64,000 nucleotides of DNA, from positions 1 to 64,000 of the forward strand of contig NZ_JAKWJS010000005.1 of assembly GCF_022761115.1 (NCBI RefSeq), written 5' to 3'. The notes beneath the pieces were generated by a model that was not told the origin of the DNA, made no database searches, and saw only the letters and a list, made by a program, of their open reading frames with translations. Numbering within the stretch: the first letter of the stretch is position 1; each line of letters starts with the position of its first letter. Of the stretch, positions 22,829 through 30,798 are shown piece after piece. The position numbers and the translations under genes were made by a program. Source of the DNA: Dyella sp. RRB7 (lineage in GTDB: Bacteria; Pseudomonadota; Gammaproteobacteria; Xanthomonadales; Rhodanobacteraceae).

Positions 22829-23521
22829 TTAGTGGCTTGCTTCCAGCCAGTCCGCGAGTGCCGCCATGTCGCGCAGATCCAGGTCGGGAGCGGGGCCCAG
22901 CGCACCGGGCCAGGGATGCCCGGCGCGGTTGATCCAGGCCGTGCGCAGCCCGGCGTCGCGCGCGCCCACCACGTCCAGTTCCGGATCATCGCCCACATGC
23001 AGGATTTCCCCGGGCGCGATGCCCAGGCGACGCGCCGCCTCGCGGAAGATGCGCGCGTCGGGCTTGGCCGCGCCGGTGTCGCGCGCGCTGACATGATGGG
23101 TGAAGTGTGCGCGGATGCCGATGCGGTCGAGATCGGCGTTGCCGTTGGTGAGGCTCGCCAACGGCCAGCGGCTGGCGATGCGCTGCAGCGCGGGCAGGCT
23201 ATCGGGAAACAGCTCCACGCTGTTGCGTGCCGAGAAATAGATTTCCCACAACGTATCGAGTGGTGCCTGCTCGATGCCGCAGGTGGAAAACGCGCGCTGC
23301 ATGGTGAGGTAGCGCTGCGCGGTGAAGTCGTGGGCCAGGTCGGTGCGTTCGGCCGCCACTTCCGCACGTAGCGCGCGCATGGCCGGGATGGGCCATGCGC
23401 GCGCTACGTCGGGAAAGTGCTGGCGCAGATACGCGTCCAGATCCCGATCGGCGCGCTCCAGGGCCGGCAATACCGGCCACAAGGTGTCGTCCAGGTCGAG
23501 CGTGACGGCGCGTATGCGCAC
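22829..23521 (-). CDS. HAD-superfamily (subfamily IA) phosphatase
   Basis: Cytoplasmic haloacid-dehalogenase-fold hydrolase of 230 residues. All four HAD motifs are visible: DLDDTLW at residues 9-15 with the nucleophile and general acid Asp, SLTNG as motif II, the motif III Lys in AAKPDARIF, and HVGDDPELDVVGA as motif IV. It resembles the YjjG/FMN-phosphatase-like group. The substrate cannot be assigned. It lies 11 bases after the stop of the LysM-fusion gene on the same strand and may be co-transcribed with it. Confidence 0.88.
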   Translation of the reverse strand: MRIRAVTLDLDDTLWPVLPALERADRDLDAYLRQHFPDVARAWPIPAMRALRAEVAAERTDLAHDFTAQRYLTMQRAFSTCGIEQAPLDTLWEIYFSARNSVELFPDSLPALQRIASRWPLASLTNGNADLDRIGIRAHFTHHVSARDTGAAKPDARIFREAARRLGIAPGEILHVGDDPELDVVGARDAGLRTAWINRAGHPWPGALGPAPDLDLRDMAALADWLEASH

Positions 23522-23532
23522 GCGGCGCGGGC

Positions 23533-24813
23533 TCAGTTGCCGCTGACGCGCAGCACCTGATCCAGCTTCAGGGTGTCGCTCGAAAGATTGTTCCAGCTCT
23601 TGAGCTGCGCCACGGTCACCGAGTACTTCTTGGCGATGGTGGACAGCGTGTCGCCCTTGCCGACCGTATAGGTCTGGCTGGCGGCAGCCGTCGATGCGGT
23701 GCCGGCGCTGGCATCAGCCTTCGGATCGGCGGCGGCCGCGTTGCGTGCGTCCATCGCCTGCTTTGCTTCCTGCGTATGCTCGGAGGTCGGTGCCGCAGCG
23801 GCAGCGGCGGCGTAGGTGGCGCCCGGTGCGGCAACCGGCGTGGCTTCCGGGGTCGGTGCCGGAGCCGGTTCGTCAGGCATCTTGATGTCGTTTTCGGCGA
23901 GCAGCTTCTGGCGACGGGCCATGTCCTGCTCGGCCAGCTGCGGCGCATCGGTGTACGGCACCAGCTGGTGCTGGCGGGCGAGCGCCTTCACTTCGTCGGT
24001 GTGCAGGAATTCCATGAAGGCGGCGATCTGCGTGGCCTTCGGGCTGTTCTTGTCGGTGACCAGGTAGAGCGGGGTGTACAGCAGGTAGCTGCCATCGCTG
24101 ATGGTGGACAGGCTCGGACGGGTGCCGTCCACGCTCACCATCTTCACCTTGGCGTTGGTTGCCACGCCCGACAGCGTGGTGACGCCCAGCGCATTCGGAT
24201 CGAGCGTGACGGCCTCTTCCAGCTTGGCCGTGTTGACGTACAGGCGCGGTGCCGCCACCGGCTGGTTGCCGCGACCGAAGATCAGGCGGCGCAGGCTGTA
24301 CTCGACACCATCGCCCGGGCTGGCCACGGCGTAGAGGTTGATCGGCGCATCCTTGCCGCCCACGTCCTTCCAGTTGGTGATCTTGCCGAAGTAGATGTCG
24401 TGCAGCTGCTTCACGGTGAGGTTGACCACGCCGTTGGACGGATGCTCGATCATCACCAGCGCATCAAACGCCACCGGCGTGAACAACAGGTCGCTCTCGG
24501 CACCACCGGCGCTGGCGCGCGCGCTGCCGGCAACATCGGCCAGGCCATGCGCCACGGCGTCGAGGCCCGAGGCCGTGTTGAACGGCTGGATGTCGATACG
24601 GCCCTTGCCGCTCTTCTCCCACGCCTTGGCCACGTCGTCGACCACGCCGCGAGCGGTGGCGTAATCGCCGCGCCAGACCAGGGTGGGCAGTGCGGCGGCA
24701 GGCTTGGCGGCGGTCTTGGACTTGGTGGTCTTGCCGGTGGCGGCCATGGCGCCGCTGACGGCACAGGCGCTGACCAGCGCGACGAGGAGTAGACGGGTAA
24801 TACGTTTGGACAT
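23533..24813 (-). CDS. Periplasmic PstS-like substrate-binding protein fused to a LysM domain
   Basis: Exported protein of 426 residues. A signal peptide (about 1-25) is followed by a periplasmic binding-protein domain of the PBP-like/PstS type (about 45-300). This domain has the typical [26 protein letters not shown]-like [17 protein letters not shown] and [14 protein letters not shown] segments. An Ala/Pro/Glu-rich linker (about 310-380) leads to a C-terminal LysM domain (about 383-424, [18 protein letters not shown]) that should bind peptidoglycan. PstS proteins usually lack LysM, so the fusion is unusual. There are no pst transporter genes nearby. The start at 24813 gives the proper signal peptide; no strong ribosome site is seen. 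Confidence 0.82.
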   Translation of the reverse strand: MSKRITRLLLVALVSACAVSGAMAATGKTTKSKTAAKPAAALPTLVWRGDYATARGVVDDVAKAWEKSGKGRIDIQPFNTASGLDAVAHGLADVAGSARASAGGAESDLLFTPVAFDALVMIEHPSNGVVNLTVKQLHDIYFGKITNWKDVGGKDAPINLYAVASPGDGVEYSLRRLIFGRGNQPVAAPRLYVNTAKLEEAVTLDPNALGVTTLSGVATNAKVKMVSVDGTRPSLSTISDGSYLLYTPLYLVTDKNSPKATQIAAFMEFLHTDEVKALARQHQLVPYTDAPQLAEQDMARRQKLLAENDIKMPDEPAPAPTPEATPVAAPGATYAAAAAAAPTSEHTQEAKQAMDARNAAAADPKADASAGTASTAAASQTYTVGKGDTLSTIAKKYSVTVAQLKSWNNLSSDTLKLDQVLRVSGN

Positions 24814-24896
24814 GGCGGTGGGGAGCCCCGGGTGCTGAAGATGGTGTCCGCGAGCCGCCATTGGTCGGGCGCGCGTGCAAAGGTTGGAACCTGGCT

Positions 24897-24925
24897 ATTT
24901 CATCCAGCTCAGGGCCAAACATCAA
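24897..24925 (-). promoter_or_regulatory. Candidate promoter of the PstS-like/LysM gene
   Basis: On the minus strand TTGATG and TGAAAT are separated by 17 bases (complements at 24920-24925 and 24897-24902). They lie about 85 bases upstream of the start. Each hexamer matches the sigma-70 consensus at about 4 of 6 positions. Confidence 0.35.
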
Positions 24926-25087
24926 GCTTATTCATGCGTTTGCGTCGAGAAAAACGCGATGGCGTGCACGCTGTGCTGATGCGGTTCATCTGCGGGTATG
25001 GATCTCAGCTCGATATATACCGTCGCAGGTTTTGCTGCGACGGTGTGGCGCTTCCTACCAGCGTGTCGCGACCTCATGCCCATCGTC

Positions 25088-25117
25088 CCGTCATCCCCGC
25101 CTGCGCGGGGATGACGG
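25088..25117. repeat. Perfect GTCATCCCCGC palindrome (REP-like)
   Basis: CCGTCATCCCCGC and GCGGGGATGACGG form a perfect 13-bp inverted repeat around CTGC. It lies 12 bases beyond the stop of the protease gene, so the transcript would fold into a strong hairpin. Related copies lie at 21311 and 54826. Confidence 0.85.
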
Positions 25118-25129
25118 TGAAGGGTGATC

Positions 25130-26500
25130 TCAACGAATATCCACGTACCGCATCCCATCCTCCCCCGACACGACCAGCACCAGCTGCCGCGGATTGACGC
25201 CGGCCAGCCGCTGCAGCGTGCGCAGGTCGGGCACGCGCAGGTTGCCCACGCCGATCACGATGTCGTTGGCCTGCAGCCCGGCCTGCGCGGCACGGCTGCC
25301 CGCGCGCACCGTGCCGACGCCGACGCCGGCGATACCCTGGCCACGCTGGCTCTGCGACAGCTCGCTGAAGGTGACGCCCGCCAGGCGCGGATCGAGCTTG
25401 GCGCCGTCGAGCGTGGCGAGCTTCTCCGGCACCAGCCTGGCGGTGACCTCGCGCGTGCTGCCATTGCGCTGCACGCTCAGTTTCACCGTGCTGCCAATCG
25501 GCAGCAGGCCTTCGGCGTTGCGCAGCTCCTGTGCGTTGCGCAGCGGCTTGCCGTCGATGGCGGTGATCACGTCGCCGACCTGGATGTCGGCGCTCTCGGC
25601 GGCTGAGCCGGTGGTCACGCGCGTCACCACCGCACCGCTGGTGCCCTTGAGGCCGAGCACCTGGGCGATGCGCGGGGTGATGTCCTGCGTCTCCAGGCCG
25701 AGGTTGCCGCGATTGACCTTGCCGTTGGCGATCAACTGCTGCATCACCTCGCCACTGAGGTTGGTGGGAATGGCGAAGCCGATGCCGACGTTGCCGCCCG
25801 AGGGCGAGAAGATCATGGTGTTGATGCCCACCAGTTCACCGCGCAGGTTCACCAGCGCGCCGCCGGAGTTGCCCGGGTTGATCGAGGCATCGGTCTGGAT
25901 GAAGTTCTGGTAGCCGGTGCCGCCCAGGCCGGTGCGCCCCAGCGCGGAGACGATGCCCGAGGTCACCGTCTGGCCCAGGCCGAACGGGTCGCCCACCGCC
26001 ACCACGAAATCGCCCACGCGCAGCCTGGACGAGTCCGCCAGCGGCAGCGCCTGCAGGCCGGTCGCCTGGATCTGCACCACCGCCACGTCGGTCTCGGGAT
26101 CGGTGCCGACCAGCCTGCCCTTGAAGTCGCGCCCGTCTTGCAGCGTCACCGTGATGTCGTCGGCGCCGCCCACCACATGGTTGTTGGTGAGCACGTAGCC
26201 CTTGGTCGCATCCACGATCACGCCCGAGCCCAGGCTTTGCTCCACCCGCTCGCGCGGCGAGCCGGACAGGCCGAAGAACTGGCGGAACACCGGGTCGTCG
26301 AAGAACGGATCGCGCACCTGCACGCGCGTCTTGGTGGAGATGTTGACCACCGCCGGCGTCACTTTCTCCAGCATCGGCGCCAACGAGGGCAGCGGTTGGC
26401 CATCGACCGAAGGCGGCAGGCCGGCGTGGCTGGCCAGTGGTGTCGCGGCGACCAGGGCAAGCGAGAACGCGACCAGCCGGCGGGCGAGACGGGCAAACAT
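25130..26500 (-). CDS. degQ: Periplasmic Do-like serine protease (DegP/DegQ/MucD family)
   Basis: Envelope quality-control protease/chaperone of the HtrA family, 456 residues. A signal peptide (cut near SHA-G, residue 26) precedes the trypsin-like domain with catalytic triad H108 (TNNHVV), D138 (ETDVAVV) and S212 (GNSGGAL). Two PDZ domains follow at about 260-345 and 375-456. The length and two-PDZ layout fit DegP, DegQ or MucD; these cannot be separated by eye, so the symbol is provisional. An excellent ribosome site (AAGGAG, 6 bases before the ATG) fixes the start. A sigma-E-like promoter lies upstream, as expected for an envelope-stress protease. Confidence 0.93.
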   Translation of the reverse strand: MFARLARRLVAFSLALVAATPLASHAGLPPSVDGQPLPSLAPMLEKVTPAVVNISTKTRVQVRDPFFDDPVFRQFFGLSGSPRERVEQSLGSGVIVDATKGYVLTNNHVVGGADDITVTLQDGRDFKGRLVGTDPETDVAVVQIQATGLQALPLADSSRLRVGDFVVAVGDPFGLGQTVTSGIVSALGRTGLGGTGYQNFIQTDASINPGNSGGALVNLRGELVGINTMIFSPSGGNVGIGFAIPTNLSGEVMQQLIANGKVNRGNLGLETQDITPRIAQVLGLKGTSGAVVTRVTTGSAAESADIQVGDVITAIDGKPLRNAQELRNAEGLLPIGSTVKLSVQRNGSTREVTARLVPEKLATLDGAKLDPRLAGVTFSELSQSQRGQGIAGVGVGTVRAGSRAAQAGLQANDIVIGVGNLRVPDLRTLQRLAGVNPRQLVLVVSGEDGMRYVDIR

Positions 26501-26533
26501 GGAGGCTCCTTTTTCTGGGTGAGTCGGTCGTCG

Positions 26534-26561
26534 TTCGACTCAGGGCGCCGAGCACGGTTCC
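26534..26561 (-). promoter_or_regulatory. Sigma-E-like promoter of the DegP/Q protease gene (candidate)
   Basis: On the minus strand GGAACC, then 17 bases, then TCGAA, which approximates the RpoE consensus GGAACTT-N16-TCNNA. It lies about 35-60 bases upstream of the ATG at 26500. Confidence 0.35.
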
Positions 26562-26631
26562 CGCCGTCGAACAGTGACGAAATCACTTTACATCGAAGCA
26601 TGTGGGGGGTAACTTTCCATTCCGTTCGCGA

Positions 26632-26647
26632 CCACAACATCTTGTGT
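26632..26647. promoter_or_regulatory. NrdR box
   Basis: CCACAACATCTTGTGT fits the 16-base NrdR consensus ACACWAYATATWGTGT except at two positions. It lies upstream of a ribonucleotide reductase gene, the usual target of the repressor NrdR. NrdR boxes normally occur in pairs. Only a degenerate partner centred 43 bases upstream (about four helical turns) is visible. Confidence 0.65.
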
Positions 26648-26846
26648 GACAGCGCGGGGACTCAACCCAAGAGCTGGTGTCGTAGGCATCCTCGGGGGAG
26701 GGTTGTCGAAGTCAGGGCAGGGAACGCAAGAGTCGAGCCGTGCGCCGGCTACGTTTTTCCGGTGCCGTGTCCCGACGCGAGCGGCTTAGCCGAACAGAAC
26801 AGAATCCAACGGGGCCGCGAGGCCGTACCGCGAGGTCAGGAAGCCG

Positions 26847-28994
26847 ATGAGCACCATGCGTGCACCAGCCGTAAATCGTGATAGCGCAGCCATTCCGTTG
26901 CAGCCGGCGTCTTACGACATCTGGGACAAGAAGTACCGCCTGAAAGCCAAGTCGGGCGAACCGGTCGACGGCAGCGTCGATGAAACCTATCAGCGCGTGG
27001 CGCGGGCGCTTTCCGATGTGGAAGCCACCCCGGAGCTGCGCGAGCACTGGTTCGAGCGCTTCCTGTGGGCGTTGCGTCGTGGCGCGATCCCCGCCGGGCG
27101 TATCACCTCCAATGCGGGCGCGCTGGCCCACAAGCCCGCCACCTCCACCATCAACTGCACCGTGTCGGGCACCATCCGCGACTCCATGGACGACATCCTG
27201 GAGAAGGTGCACGAGGCCGGCCTCACCCTGAAGGCCGGTTGCGGCATCGGCTACGAGTTCTCCACCCTGCGTCCGCGTGGCGCGTACGTGTCGGGCGCGG
27301 GTGCGTACACCTCCGGCCCGCTGTCGTTCATGGATATCTACGACAAGATGTGCTTCACCGTCTCGTCGGCCGGTGGCCGTCGCGGCGCGCAGATGGGCAC
27401 GTTCGACGTCAGCCATCCGGACGTGAAGGAGTTCATCCGCGCCAAGCGCGAGGACGGACGCCTGCGCCAGTTCAACCTGTCGCTGCTGATCACCGACGGC
27501 TTCATGCAGGCGGTGGAGCACGACCAGGACTGGCCGCTGGTATTTCCCATCCACGTGAAGGAGCAGGCCGAGATCGACCTGGCCGACGCCGACAAGGTGG
27601 TGTGGCGCGAGTGGCCCACCCACGAGAACTACGTGGAGCGCGAGGACGGCTTGGTCGCCTGCAAGGTCTACGGCCACATCCGCGCGCGGCACCTGTGGGA
27701 CATGATCATGGTGTCCACCTATGACTATGCCGAGCCGGGTTTCATCCTGATCGACAAGGTCAACGAGATGAACAACAACTGGTGGTGCGAGCACATCCGC
27801 GCCACCAACCCCTGTGGCGAGCAGCCGCTGCCGCCGTACGGCTCGTGCCTGCTGGGCTCGGTCAACCTCACCACCTTCGTGCGCGACCCGTTCGGCCCCA
27901 AGGCCCGCTTCGACTGGGACGAGTACCGCGAAGTGGTGAAGATCTTCACCCGCATGCTCGACAACGTGGTGGAGATCAATGGCCTGCCACTGCCGCAGCA
28001 GCGCGAGGAGATCCTTTCCAAGCGCCGCCATGGCATGGGCTTCCTGGGCCTGGGCACCACGCTCACCATGCTCAAGATGCGCTACGGCACCGCCGAGTCG
28101 GTGGCCTTCACCGAGGACGTCTCCCGCGAGATGGCCGTGGCCGGCTGGGAAGTCGCCCTCGACCTCGCCAAGGAAAAGGGCCCGGCCCCGGTGCTGGCGC
28201 GCGACTACACCGTCACCGGCGACATGCTGCGCAAGCGCCCGGAAATGGTCGCCGACGGCTACAAGGTGGGCGACACCATTCCCGGCCGCGTGCTGCACGC
28301 CAAGTACAGCCGCTACATGCAGCGCGTGGCCAGCGTGGCGCCCAACCTGGTGGCCCAGCTGGCCGAGACCGGCGCACGCTTCACCCACCACAGCTCCATC
28401 GCCCCCACCGGCACCATCTCGCTGTCGCTGGCCAACAACGCCAGCAACGGCATCGAGCCCAGTTTTGCGCACCACTACTCGCGTAACGTCATCCGCGAGG
28501 GCCGCAAGACCAAGGAAAAGGTCGAGGTGTTCAGCTACGAGCTGCTGGCCTACCGCGCGCTGATCAACGCCGACGCCATGCCGTTCTCCAACGAGGCCCA
28601 TGCCAAGCTGCCCGAATACTTCGTGGCCGCCGACGACATCTCGCCCAAGGAGCACGTGGATATCCAGGCCGCGGCCCAGCTGTGGGTGGACTCGTCCATC
28701 TCCAAGACGGCCAACGTGCCCACCGATTACCCCTACGAAGACTTCAAGGACATCTACTTCTACGCTTACAAGCAGGGTCTGAAAGGCTGCACCACCTTCC
28801 GCTTCAACCCCGCCGCGTTCCAGGGCGTGCTGGTCAAAGAAGCGGATCTTGAAAGCACCCTCTACCGATTCGAGCTGGAAGACGGTAGCGTTGTGGAACT
28901 GAAAGGCAACGAAGAAGTGGAATACGACGGCGAAATGCATACCGCCGCCAACCTGTTCGATGCCTTGAAGGAAGGGTATTACGGAAAGTTCTAA
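26847..28994 (+). CDS. nrdJ: Adenosylcobalamin-dependent (class II) ribonucleoside-diphosphate reductase, catalytic subunit
   Basis: Class II ribonucleotide reductase that makes deoxyribonucleotides using coenzyme B12, with or without oxygen. The 715-residue protein shows the class II motifs NCTVSGTIRDSMDDIL, AGLTLKAGCGIGYEFSTLRPRG, the NPCGEQPLPPYGSCLLGSVNL core and SISKTANVP near the end. It ends at KEGYYGKF without the C-terminal Cys-rich reduction module. That module is encoded separately at 29778, the split NrdJa/NrdJb arrangement known from Pseudomonas. The start at 26847 has AGGA about 6 bases upstream. An NrdR box lies 200 bases upstream. Confidence 0.95.
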   Translation: MSTMRAPAVNRDSAAIPLQPASYDIWDKKYRLKAKSGEPVDGSVDETYQRVARALSDVEATPELREHWFERFLWALRRGAIPAGRITSNAGALAHKPATSTINCTVSGTIRDSMDDILEKVHEAGLTLKAGCGIGYEFSTLRPRGAYVSGAGAYTSGPLSFMDIYDKMCFTVSSAGGRRGAQMGTFDVSHPDVKEFIRAKREDGRLRQFNLSLLITDGFMQAVEHDQDWPLVFPIHVKEQAEIDLADADKVVWREWPTHENYVEREDGLVACKVYGHIRARHLWDMIMVSTYDYAEPGFILIDKVNEMNNNWWCEHIRATNPCGEQPLPPYGSCLLGSVNLTTFVRDPFGPKARFDWDEYREVVKIFTRMLDNVVEINGLPLPQQREEILSKRRHGMGFLGLGTTLTMLKMRYGTAESVAFTEDVSREMAVAGWEVALDLAKEKGPAPVLARDYTVTGDMLRKRPEMVADGYKVGDTIPGRVLHAKYSRYMQRVASVAPNLVAQLAETGARFTHHSSIAPTGTISLSLANNASNGIEPSFAHHYSRNVIREGRKTKEKVEVFSYELLAYRALINADAMPFSNEAHAKLPEYFVAADDISPKEHVDIQAAAQLWVDSSISKTANVPTDYPYEDFKDIYFYAYKQGLKGCTTFRFNPAAFQGVLVKEADLESTLYRFELEDGSVVELKGNEEVEYDGEMHTAANLFDALKEGYYGKF

Positions 28995-29107
28995 ACTGGC
29001 GGCCGGTACCTGATGCCAGGTGCCGGTGCGTTCGTGAGAGCGATCCGGGTGCCTTGAGGCAAGGCTCATTACAAGTTCCAAAATCCACGTCGGAGGGGAT
29101 TACCCGC

Positions 29108-29689
29108 ATGTCCATCGATAACGAAGTCGAAGTGAAAGAAGAAGCCGTGCTGGTCGTTGACGCGCCGGTGGAGGTTGCCGCTGTCGAAGTGACGCCGGTC
29201 GCCGCCCCCAAGAAGGCCCGTGCCGCGAAGAAGACGTCGGCAGCGGCCAAGAAGGCTGCTCCGGCCAAGAAGGCGGTGAAGAAGACCGCCAAGAAGGCAG
29301 CTGCCAAGAAGGCCCCGGCCAAGAAGGCGGCCGCCAAGAAAGTCGCGAAGAAGGCGGTGAAGAAGGCCGCTGCCAAGAAGGCCGTGAAGAAGGCGGTCAG
29401 GAAGGCAGCCGGCAAGAAGGTCGCCAAGAAGGCGGTGAAGAAGGCCGTGGCCAAGCGCGTCGCCAAGAAGGTGGCACGCAAGGCGGTGAAGAAGGCCGTC
29501 GCCAAGAAGGTTGCAAAGAAGGTCAGCAGCAAGAAGACGGTCAAGAAGGCCGCTGTAAGAAAGGTGGCCAAGAAGGCTGCCGGTAAGAAGACCGCCGCCA
29601 AGGCGGTCAAGAGGTCCACTGCCAGCAAGAAGGCGAGCGTGAAGAAGGCCGTGCGCAAGCCGGCCAAGAAAGCCGCCCGCCGCAAGTAA
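29108..29689 (+). CDS. Histone H1-like Lys/Ala-rich DNA-binding protein
   Basis: 193-residue, extremely basic protein. A short acidic N-terminus (about residues 1-32) leads to a tail made almost wholly of Lys, Ala and Val in KKA/KKV repeats. Such proteins (AlgP/Hc1-like, the eukaryotic H1 C-terminal tail type) bind and compact DNA nonspecifically. The repeated codons make the gene internally repetitive (29250-29680). The ATG at 29108 with GGAGGGG 9 bases upstream is preferred over the open-frame start at 29054. It sits between the two halves of the split reductase, all on the same strand. Confidence 0.85.
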   Translation: MSIDNEVEVKEEAVLVVDAPVEVAAVEVTPVAAPKKARAAKKTSAAAKKAAPAKKAVKKTAKKAAAKKAPAKKAAAKKVAKKAVKKAAAKKAVKKAVRKAAGKKVAKKAVKKAVAKRVAKKVARKAVKKAVAKKVAKKVSSKKTVKKAAVRKVAKKAAGKKTAAKAVKRSTASKKASVKKAVRKPAKKAARRK

Positions 29690-29702
29690 GCCGTAAACCG
29701 GT

Positions 29703-29729
29703 CCGGCCCGGCGCTTTGCGTCGGGCCGG
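29703..29729 (+). terminator. Hairpin after the H1-like gene
   Basis: CCGGCCCG and CGGGCCGG pair, extended inward by CG/CG pairs and one wobble, followed only by GTCGTCT. It may partly attenuate transcription into nrdJb. Confidence 0.45.
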
Positions 29730-29777
29730 GTCGTCTCAGCGCCGCGCGCCGCCTGCACTCAAGAAGAAGCACATACC

Positions 29778-30506
29778 ATGGCGATCAAGATCGAAAAAAA
29801 GATCAAGGGCTATAACGTCGTCAAGCCCGAGGACAAGGCCGCGCCCGTCGCCGCTCCCGCCGCGCCCAAGGAGGCGCCCAAGGCGGAAGTGATCCAGATG
29901 CACGAGAGCCTGGAGCGTCCCGAGACGCTGGTCGGCTCCACCTACAAGATCAAGTCGCCGCTGTTCGAGCACGCGTTGTACGTCACCGTCAACGACATCG
30001 TGCTCAACGCCGGCACCCAGTACGAACAGCGCCGCCCCTTCGAGATCTTCATCAACTCGAAGAACATGGACCACTTCCAGTGGATCGTGGCGCTCACCCG
30101 CATCACCTCCGCCGTGTTCCGCAAGGGCGGCGACGTCACCTTCCTAGTGGAAGAGATGAAGGCCGTGTTCGACCCCCGCGGCGGCTACTTCAAGGCCGGC
30201 GGCGTCTACATGCCCTCCATCGTCGCCGAGATCGGCACCGTCATCGAGCAGCACATGAAGATGATCGGCCTGATCCACGACCCGGAGATGGACGAATCCA
30301 CCCGCAAGCTGGTGGCCGAGAAACGCGCCGCCTACGAGGCCGCTGCCGCCGGCAAGAAAGCCGCACCTGCCACTGACGCCCCTGCCGAAAGCTCCAACGG
30401 TTTCCCGCCCGGCGCCACCCTCTGTGCCAAGTGCAACACGCAGGCGCTGGTGCTGATGGATGGCTGCCAGACTTGCTTGAATTGTGGGTATAGCAAGTGC
30501 GGCTGA
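29778..30506 (+). CDS. nrdJb: Class II ribonucleotide reductase accessory subunit NrdJb (TSCPD domain)
   Basis: 242-residue partner of the NrdJ catalytic chain. The central segment (about 45-170, with STYKIKSPLFEHALYVTVNDI and FEIFINSKNMDHFQWIVALTRITSAVFRKGGD) is the TSCPD domain seen at the C-terminus of single-chain vitamin-B12 reductases. An Ala/Lys/Pro linker precedes a Cys-rich end with CAKC and CQTCLNCGYSKCG, six cysteines able to bind zinc and/or supply the thiols that re-reduce the active site. This is the NrdJb half of the Pseudomonas-type split enzyme. It follows the H1-like gene rather than nrdJ itself. Confidence 0.9.
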   Translation: MAIKIEKKIKGYNVVKPEDKAAPVAAPAAPKEAPKAEVIQMHESLERPETLVGSTYKIKSPLFEHALYVTVNDIVLNAGTQYEQRRPFEIFINSKNMDHFQWIVALTRITSAVFRKGGDVTFLVEEMKAVFDPRGGYFKAGGVYMPSIVAEIGTVIEQHMKMIGLIHDPEMDESTRKLVAEKRAAYEAAAAGKKAAPATDAPAESSNGFPPGATLCAKCNTQALVLMDGCQTCLNCGYSKCG

Positions 30507-30561
30507 GCCTGGTGCGCAAGCACTGATCTCCCTGGAAGGGCGGCAGTGATGCCACTTTTTT

Positions 30562-30762
30562 ATGGGCATTGGGTCGATGGATGGCGCGCCTTACCACCAC
30601 TACGGGTACGTCGAATTGCCGGTGAGCCCCGCAACTCGACAGTACCGAGGCCGTGCCATCCTGTTCGAAATAGGACGGGACTGTCCGGGGCGGCTGATCC
30701 TCCTGGCCAAGCTAAGGATCAGCGCGGTGAGAACGGGATATCGAAACATTTCCGTGGCTTGA
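30562..30762 (+). CDS. Doubtful small ORF
   Basis: A 66-codon frame beginning MGIGSMDGAPYHHYGYVELP with no recognised domain and no clear ribosome site. It overlaps two inverted repeats (30693-30723 and 30743-30769), which argues for a structured non-coding stretch instead. It is listed because the 292-base gap between nrdJb and the TPR gene has no other gene candidate of comparable quality. Confidence 0.15.
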   Translation: MGIGSMDGAPYHHYGYVELPVSPATRQYRGRAILFEIGRDCPGRLILLAKLRISAVRTGYRNISVA

Positions 30763-30769
30763 ATGTTTC
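30693..30769. repeat. Two consecutive inverted repeats
   Basis: GCTGATCCT (30693-30701) pairs with AGGATCAGC (30715-30723), and GAAACATT (30743-30750) pairs with AATGTTTC (30762-30769). Both arm pairs are perfect. The region lies between the nrdJb end and the end of the convergent TPR gene, so they may be transcript-end structures, although neither has a T-tract. Confidence 0.55.
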
Positions 30770-30798
30770 CGATCCCATTATTGTTCTTCCGATCCTAC

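Larger units (their letters stand above)
24814..25129. other. Intergenic interval with promoter candidate and palindromic repeat
   Basis: 316 bases between the LysM-fusion gene and the protease gene, both minus-strand. It holds a perfect palindromic repeat at 25088-25117 near the protease stop and a promoter-like pair at 24897-24925. No convincing gene or tRNA was seen in the rest. Confidence 0.6.
26501..26846. other. Divergent control region between the protease and nrdJ genes
   Basis: 346 bases without a gene. It contains a sigma-E-like promoter for the protease (minus), an NrdR box at 26632-26647, a degenerate second dyad ACAT-N6-ATGT at 26590-26603, and a weak TTTACA-17-TAACTT promoter pair (26587-26615) pointing at nrdJ. 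A cobalamin riboswitch was looked for and not recognised in the roughly 200-base nrdJ leader. Confidence 0.6.

Noticed and set aside
26650-26846. Possible cobalamin riboswitch in the nrdJ leader
   Set aside because: A B12-dependent enzyme made this worth testing, but the conserved B12-box and core segments of the riboswitch were not recognisable. A covariance-model search would settle it.
29250-29680. Tandem-repeat array or CRISPR-like region
   Set aside because: The periodicity comes from AAG/GCC codons of the Lys/Ala-rich H1-like protein, with no spacer structure and an intact reading frame.
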